The position numbers and the translations under genes are program-made. A stretch of DNA of 64,000 nucleotides from positions 682,001 through 746,000 of the forward strand of contig NZ_LT606951.1 in NCBI RefSeq assembly GCF_900095205.1. The letters are read 5' to 3'. The notes beneath the pieces are model-generated. The model saw only the letters and a list, made by a program, of their open reading frames with translations, ran no database searches and had not been told where the DNA came from. Shown here in pieces: positions 59,073-64,000 of this stretch; the stretch's first letter is position 1; each line of letters begins with the position of its first letter. Origin of the DNA: Polynucleobacter necessarius. GTDB taxonomy: Bacteria; Pseudomonadota; Gammaproteobacteria; Burkholderiales; Burkholderiaceae.

Positions 59073-60310
59073 GCCGTGTGATTGCCATTTGTTTTTTGTT
59101 TCTTGCTGCGGTGATTGGCTTTTTGCACATTGATAGCCGTCCTGTTTGGGCGCCCTTTGCGATTGCGTCAGTAGAGCAAGTTGATGATGGCGCAATTGAT
59201 GATGTGACGCCAAAGAATAAAAGCGCAATGAAAGTTAACGTACCCGCATCGCAATCAAATTGGTTGCCGGATACAGGCGCTCCTTCAGTTCATGCAGCAT
59301 CATTGACCGCTTTAAAAGATGGTGCTGTCCGCGCATTTTGGTTTGCTGGTAGTCGCGAGGGTGCTGCGGATGTGGCGATTTATAGTTCTGTATATGACAC
59401 TAGGTCTGGTAACTGGAGTGCGCCAACTGTTGTAATGGATCGTATTAGCGCCGAAAAAGGTCTTTCTCGCTATATCGCTAAACTGGGTAATCCCGTCCCT
59501 AGTCGATTAGCCGATGGAAGATTGCAATTATTCTTTGTGACAGTTTCTATTGGGGGGTGGGCTGGTAGTTCTATATCTGTAGTGACTTCTAATGATGAGG
59601 GTTTGACATGGAGCAAACCGCAGAGATTAATCAGTTCGCCATTATTAAATTTAAGTACTTTAGTGAAATCTCCCCCCATTCAATTCAATGATGGATTATT
59701 GGGAATACCTGCTTATCATGAGTGGATAGGGCGCTTTGGGGAATTCTTGAGGGTGGATGCTGGGCAGGTCATTGATAAACGTCGCATGAGCTCTGGGCGG
59801 AGTGCCATTCAGCCCTTGGTATTCGTGAATGATGCTCAAGATGCTAGCGCGTATTTTCGGCAAACTCGTAGTAGTGGGTTACCAAAACAAATTCCCGTCA
59901 GTATTACGCAAAACTCAGGTCAAGCATGGTTGCAGGCACCAGATTTAACTATCGCCAATCCCAACTCTGCTATCGCTGGTCTCGTATTAAATTCAGGTGC
60001 TCGCATCTTGGTATTAAATAATATTGAAATAGGGCGTTATCGATTAGCTTTGATGATGAACGATGGAAAATCTGAGCAATGGCGCACCATTGAGTTGCTT
60101 GAGGATGATGAGGCCGCCCCTGAAATCCAGCGTAAAGAATTCTCATACCCTTATTTGCTCTCTGTTGATGGCGGTGGAGTGCATTTGGTTTGCACCTGGG
60201 ATCGTAAAAAGATTCGTCATCGTTATTTCTCAGATGCTTGGCTAAAGCAAGCCTATAGTAAAGCGTTTTCAGTTGAAGCAGAGGCATCTAGCAAGGAGGT
60301 GTTGCAATGA
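59069..60310 (+). CDS. exported sialidase-like (BNR_2) protein
   Basis: 413 aa; its ATG overlaps the previous stop (ATGA). An N-terminal signal or anchor (MSRVIAICFLFLAAVIGFLHI) is followed by a propeller with Asp-box SNDEGLTWSKP and further blades (LPVDAS-free). ALKDGAVRAFWFAGSREGAADVAIYSSVYD matches bacterial BNR_2 sialidase-like proteins. No sialic-acid pathway is visible. It probably acts on, or binds, the glycan made with the neighbouring transferase. Intact. Confidence 0.82.
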   Translation: MSRVIAICFLFLAAVIGFLHIDSRPVWAPFAIASVEQVDDGAIDDVTPKNKSAMKVNVPASQSNWLPDTGAPSVHAASLTALKDGAVRAFWFAGSREGAADVAIYSSVYDTRSGNWSAPTVVMDRISAEKGLSRYIAKLGNPVPSRLADGRLQLFFVTVSIGGWAGSSISVVTSNDEGLTWSKPQRLISSPLLNLSTLVKSPPIQFNDGLLGIPAYHEWIGRFGEFLRVDAGQVIDKRRMSSGRSAIQPLVFVNDAQDASAYFRQTRSSGLPKQIPVSITQNSGQAWLQAPDLTIANPNSAIAGLVLNSGARILVLNNIEIGRYRLALMMNDGKSEQWRTIELLEDDEAAPEIQRKEFSYPYLLSVDGGGVHLVCTWDRKKIRHRYFSDAWLKQAYSKAFSVEAEASSKEVLQ

Positions 60311-60921
60311 ACAACTTCATGCAAATCTTTCCCTTAATTGAGTTATCCATTTCATCCGCGGTTATTTTTGTATGGCTCATACAGAAGATTTCACCAAAGA
60401 TCTTGCCATCGTTCGTGAAAATATTTTTAGTACTCTTGATAGGCAATATTTTGTTTTGGCCATTAGGTTTGGAGTTGCCTTTAGTCGCCTATATTCGTGG
60501 CGTTACTGGTGATTTGAGTATCGTGCTGACTTTATTGCTCTGGAGCTCTCTTTTGCCGGGCAGTAAACCACTGCCAATTGCTTGTAAGTTGGCCATTGCG
60601 TTGATTGCCATAGGATTCTATCCATTCGCCTTAGGCTTAGGGATGATTGATCCTTATGCCTGGGGCTACGGCTCCATCATTTTCTTATTTTCGGTTATTG
60701 CCTTTGCTTTGATCTGCGCTTTAGCAAGTTGGACAAAAGGCGTTTGGATTATTGCAATCGCCATCATTGCTTGGTCCGTACATTGGCATGAATCAAGCAA
60801 TCTTTGGGATTATTTGCTCGATCCTCTTTTGGTAATTTGGATTTACGTTGACCTCATTAGCATGCTTTATGGCAGGCGCAAAAATAAAGCACGTTCAGGA
60901 TATTTGTTTAGACCGGGCTAA
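60307..60921 (+). CDS. hypothetical membrane protein of the glycosyltransferase operon
   Basis: 204 aa, about six membrane helices (for example FPLIELSISSAVIFVWLIQKI, FVKIFLVLLIGNILFWPLG, IACKLAIALIAIGFYPFALGLGMI). The ATG overlaps the BNR gene stop (ATGA). Family not recognised. The tight overlap of three genes suggests one process, probably surface glycan modification. Intact; terminator follows. Confidence 0.75.
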   Translation: MNNFMQIFPLIELSISSAVIFVWLIQKISPKILPSFVKIFLVLLIGNILFWPLGLELPLVAYIRGVTGDLSIVLTLLLWSSLLPGSKPLPIACKLAIALIAIGFYPFALGLGMIDPYAWGYGSIIFLFSVIAFALICALASWTKGVWIIAIAIIAWSVHWHESSNLWDYLLDPLLVIWIYVDLISMLYGRRKNKARSGYLFRPG

Positions 60922-60935
60922 ATAACAGGTGAAAG

Positions 60936-60963
60936 AAAAAAGCCAGCAGATGCTGGCTTTTTG
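60936..60963. terminator. rho-independent terminator
   Basis: AAAAAGCCAGCA / TGCTGGCTTTTT between the convergent membrane-protein gene and the Bug pseudogene. Confidence 0.9.
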
Positions 60964-60981
60964 TTTATCAGAAGTTCGTTC

Positions 60982-61959
60982 TTAGTCTGGAATATTAGAC
61001 TTACGAATAATCGGGCCCCATTTGTTGATTTCAGTTTCAAGATGTGACTTCAGACCATTAGGAGTGATCTCATCTGGAGAGACAATATCAATATTGGCAT
61101 CCTCTAAGCGCTTTTTCACATCAGGGGTATTGAGTGCAGTCTTTACTGCAGCATTTAACTTATCCAAGATGGGCTTTGGAACACCTTTCGGTGTGTACAT
61201 ACCGTGCCAAACTTTGACTTCAAAAATCCTTTGAGCCCCTGTTCATCCAAGGTAGGAACATTTGGAATTGCAGGCAAGCGTTTTAAAGTGATTGCACCAA
61301 AGGCTTTTACACGTCCATCCTTAATATAAGGAATGGTCTGGGTAGTTTGATCGCAAAGAAGATTGACTTGGCCGCCCAATAAGTCTGTTAGCGCAGGGCC
61401 AGTTCCTTTATAAGGAATATTGGTGAGTTTTACGCCCATGCGACTCTGAAATAATAGTCCGCACAGTTGTGAGACTGCACCAGGTCCTGCATTGGCCATA
61501 GTAACTTTTGAGCCATTGTATATGCTTCGAGTTCTTTAAAGTTATTGGCTGGTAAGTCCTTTTTGCCTAAGAGCACCATTGGAACATCAGCAACTTGACC
61601 GATGTAATCAAAGTTCATCAAAGGATCATAGGGAAGCTTGTCATACAGAGCATTTGCAGTTGCATGCCCATATGATGCAAATAGATTGTGTAGCCATCTG
61701 GTGCTGCACGAGCAACTTTAGTACTAGCAATAGTTCCCCCAGCACCGTTGACGTTTTCAACGACAACGGTTTGGCCAAGATATTGACCCATGGGAACTGC
61801 AATGAGTCGTGCCACTGAATCCGTTGGGCCACCAGCTGCAAAAGGAACTACTAAGGTAATTGATTTAGTTGGCCAGTCTTTTTGGGCGAGAGCGTTAGTA
61901 CTTAAAAATGAACCGGCTGTCAGTGCCAACGCAATCCCAGAAAATAAGAATTTCTTCAT
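60982..61959 (-). pseudogene. Bug/TctC-type binding protein, decayed (third copy)
   Basis: The signal peptide (ATG 61959, MKKFLFSGIALALTAGSFL) is followed by DWPTKSITLVVPFAAGGPTDSVARLIA and GAGGTIASTKVARAAPDGYTIYL. Breaks lie near 61640, 61515 and 61205. LTNIPYKGTGPALTDLLGGQVNLLCD and the C terminus GVPKPILDKLNAAVKTALNTPDVKKRL remain. It lies 76 bases after the CoA-ester lyase gene on the same strand. Confidence 0.88.
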
Positions 61960-62035
61960 TTTTATTTGGTCTCCATATTTTTTTATTATGTGAACCAATT
62001 TTGCCAGTTTTAAAACTTTTTTGCTTTTAAAGACC

Positions 62036-62881
62036 CTAGTGTTTACCAGTAATTGCAAGGGTTCTTTGAGCTAATAAAACAACCGGTCGATCAATCATGC
62101 GGCCATCTAATTTCACGGCGCCACCTTTAGAAGCTTTATCAGCTTCAATGACCCGGCTTTGCCCAAGCCAACTCCTCATCAGTCGGGGTGAATGCTTTGC
62201 TGACAATCTTGACTTGTTTTGGATGAATGCAGAGTTTGCCACCAAATCCCATGCGCTTTGCACGTTCAGCATCATCGGTAATTCGTTCAATGTCTTCGGT
62301 AGAAGGTGTAACCCCGTCAATAGGAGGGGCAATCTGGGCAAGGCGGGATGCTAAAATAATTTGATAACGCGCTGTTTGTAATTCTGTTTCTTGGCGATCG
62401 CACACCAAGCCTAGATCGGCTTGTAGATCTAGATTTCCTAAAGCAAGGTGAATGACCTGATTGGAGTTTGCAATTTCTTTTAATTTATCTAAACCAACTG
62501 CGGTTTCAATCATGGGGATGATAGCTGTATTAGGCAGGATCATCGTTGCGCCATTAATTTGATCTAAAGACTCACTTTTTGGAATGAGCAAGCAAGGCTA
62601 CTTGAAGCTCTTGCGCGAGTATTAAATCGGCTGCATAAAACTTACTACCAGGTGAGTTGGTTGATGGTTAAGCGCTTCTTTTGTTCAGGGGTAAAGCTAG
62701 GCCATGCATTGCGAATGGCGCTTCGTGCAAGGTCTTTGTCTTCTTCAGCTACCGCATCCTCTAGGTCTAAGACAACCCCACTAACACCGCTATCCAAGGC
62801 TTTGATAAAGCGTTTCGGGCGGGTACCTGGTACGAATAAAAAGTTGGTGCTAAAGCCAAGAGGTGGATCGAGTGGGTTCAT
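62036..62881 (-). pseudogene. HpcH/HpaI or CitE-type CoA-ester lyase, frameshifted
   Basis: LFVPGTRPKRFIKALDSGVSGVVLDLEDAVAEEDKDLAR (start of CitE-like lyases), then after a break near 62640 the barrel continues as LIPKSESLDQINGA, IPMIETAVGLDKL and MGFGGKLCIHPKQV. A second shift near 62155 precedes the end. It would have cleaved a citramalyl-, malyl- or similar CoA ester. Confidence 0.87.
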
Positions 62882-62894
62882 ATAAGTGGGTAAA

Positions 62895-64000
62895 TTATGA
62901 AGATGGGAGTAAGAAGCCTATCTTGGCTTGTTTACGAATATTCCACAAGAGTTCAATGGCGTTACTCATCTCTTCTGGGGTGGCGCCACCGCTGTAGGCA
63001 GCAAGACGTATTGCTTTATCGGTAATTTCTGCACGTGAAAGGGTATTGCCAGGATCGCCCTTAGGCTCATCTACTCGACCATCCAGAATTTGCCCATTGT
63101 TCTCAAACGTACTCGAACCTTTCCGATCCAGCGTTGAGGATGGGCGCTATCGACTTCGGGATCTAGCTCCATAGGTGACTCGATCACGGAAGTTGCAAAT
63201 TTCAACATCATGAAAATGGGCATCAAATTCTTGTAAGCCTGCAAATTGGTAATGCGCTACTAAGGCCAACACCGTTCCCATCGAGAATTTAGATTGATGC
63301 ACGGTTGCTGGATCTGTGGCTGGACCCAAAACATCAATTGCTCCTTGGTGAACCATAGTCTCTACTTTTGCAATATCGCTCGGTGCAAGAGCTGGTTTGC
63401 CAATATCACTTGCAATAAGGCATCGGCTGCTGGGTGGGTATGTCTGCACGATGCGTAATATTTAAAGCTAGTTTCTGCTAAGGCCCAGCGAGCGCCTAGG
63501 CGATCAACCAGTTTGCTTGGATCGCTATCGCTAGTCATGCCTGCTGCCAAGCCTTGCTTGCCTTCCAAAATGTGCTGTGCGCCAGTAAATCCAGAGTGTT
63601 TGCAAGATAGGGCGGACATTAAGCCAGTAGACGCCGCATGGGCGGTATGCAGTTGCTTAGAATCAGCAGCATCTCGAAGAAACTCCCAAAGACCCGCTGA
63701 TTGAGTGCCAGCAGAACCAAAGGCATTTAGCATTTGCTCGGGGTTTAGTTTGAGAAGACGGCCAACAGCAGCAGCGGCCGCTAAAGTGCCAGCAGTACCA
63801 GTAGTGTGAAATACCTTGTAGTGAGAACGACCTAAAAATTTACCAACACGGATGTCCACTTCATATCCTGCAACCGCAGCTACCAAGAGATCTTCTCCAG
63901 AAGCGCCAATCGCCTGAGCACAAGATAGTGCCGGAGGAAAGACAACTGTTGCGGGATGAAAAACTGAACCATTGTGAACGTCATCTTGTTCAGCAACATG
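62895..64000 (-). pseudogene. MmgE/PrpD-family protein, decayed, continues beyond the window
   Basis: VAAVAGYEVDIRVGKFLGRSHYKVFHTTGTAGTLAAAAAVGRLL and AFGSAGTQSAGLWEFL are typical of MmgE/PrpD (2-methylcitrate dehydratase-like) proteins. Breaks lie near 63410, 63175 and 63090. The C terminus (DKAIRLAAYSGGATPEEM) ends at 62895-62897, 13 bases before the lyase ATG. The 5' end is outside. Confidence 0.86.

Overview
The window reads as a piece of a betaproteobacterial chromosome, most likely a Polynucleobacter-type member of the Burkholderiales. The reasons are moderate GC by eye, Burkholderiales-style gene order (trxB/ftsK divergent, then lolA, serS and a tRNA-Ser), several Bug/TctC-type periplasmic binding proteins, and protein sequences that look like that genus. 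Its outstanding property is gene decay. Roughly half of the recognisable genes carry frameshifts, internal stops or deletions, while every long classical housekeeping gene (ilvD, nadE, ppa, trxB, ftsK, lolA, serS, tRNA-Ser) is clean. That contrast argues against sequencing error and for a lineage in active genome reduction. An obligate endosymbiont such as the ciliate symbiont Polynucleobacter necessarius would fit, but the species is an inference from memory of the group.

Layout. 1-3.9 kb: a putative metal (copper?) locus with a dead TonB receptor and a dead BNR/sialidase-like gene, followed by an intact thioredoxin-like protein and an intact PCuAC copper chaperone. 4-18.6 kb: a mostly intact housekeeping block (ilvD, a RodZ-like gene, a PII gene, nadE, ppa, trxB, ftsK, lolA, serS, tRNA-Ser), broken only by a dead FixJ-type regulator and an hppA proton pyrophosphatase with two in-frame stops. 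18.6-29 kb: an almost continuous graveyard of catabolic and transport genes (esterase, secretory lipase, hydroxyacid dehydrogenase, TPP enzyme, two Bug proteins, glyoxalase-like protein, gamma-glutamyltransferase). 29-38 kb: small regulators and envelope proteins, including an intact TetR regulator/lysozyme-inhibitor pair, then a dead autotransporter, a dead MscS channel and a dead lysine-rich fusion protein. 38-51 kb: a mixture of small intact conserved genes (YdcH/DUF465, YjdM, SlyX, DUF1653, YaeQ, PIN, OmpW, CbpM) and dead larger ones (AsmA, luciferase-like, FAD oxidoreductase, hemN, an ATPase, uup, cbpA). 51-55 kb: dead uxaA-type dehydratase, pirin and TAXI binding protein, then intact psiE. 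55.5-61 kb: two intact operons, a flavocytochrome c sulfide dehydrogenase (fccAB) and a three-gene glycosyltransferase/BNR/membrane-protein operon. 61-64 kb: a dead cluster of a Bug protein, a CoA-ester lyase and an MmgE/PrpD-family gene that runs off the end.

What survives fits a bacterium that keeps core replication, translation, redox control, branched-chain amino-acid and NAD synthesis, nitrogen sensing and a few envelope and energy functions. It appears to have lost scavenging and catabolism of external substrates, anaerobic haem synthesis, proton-pumping pyrophosphatase and several envelope transporters. Regulatory DNA can outlive the decay: two perfect FNR-type boxes lie upstream of intact ompW and directly after the dead hemN. 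I saw no insertion sequences, prophage, CRISPR array or integrase; decay here looks point-mutational (single-base indels, transitions to stop codons, one large deletion).
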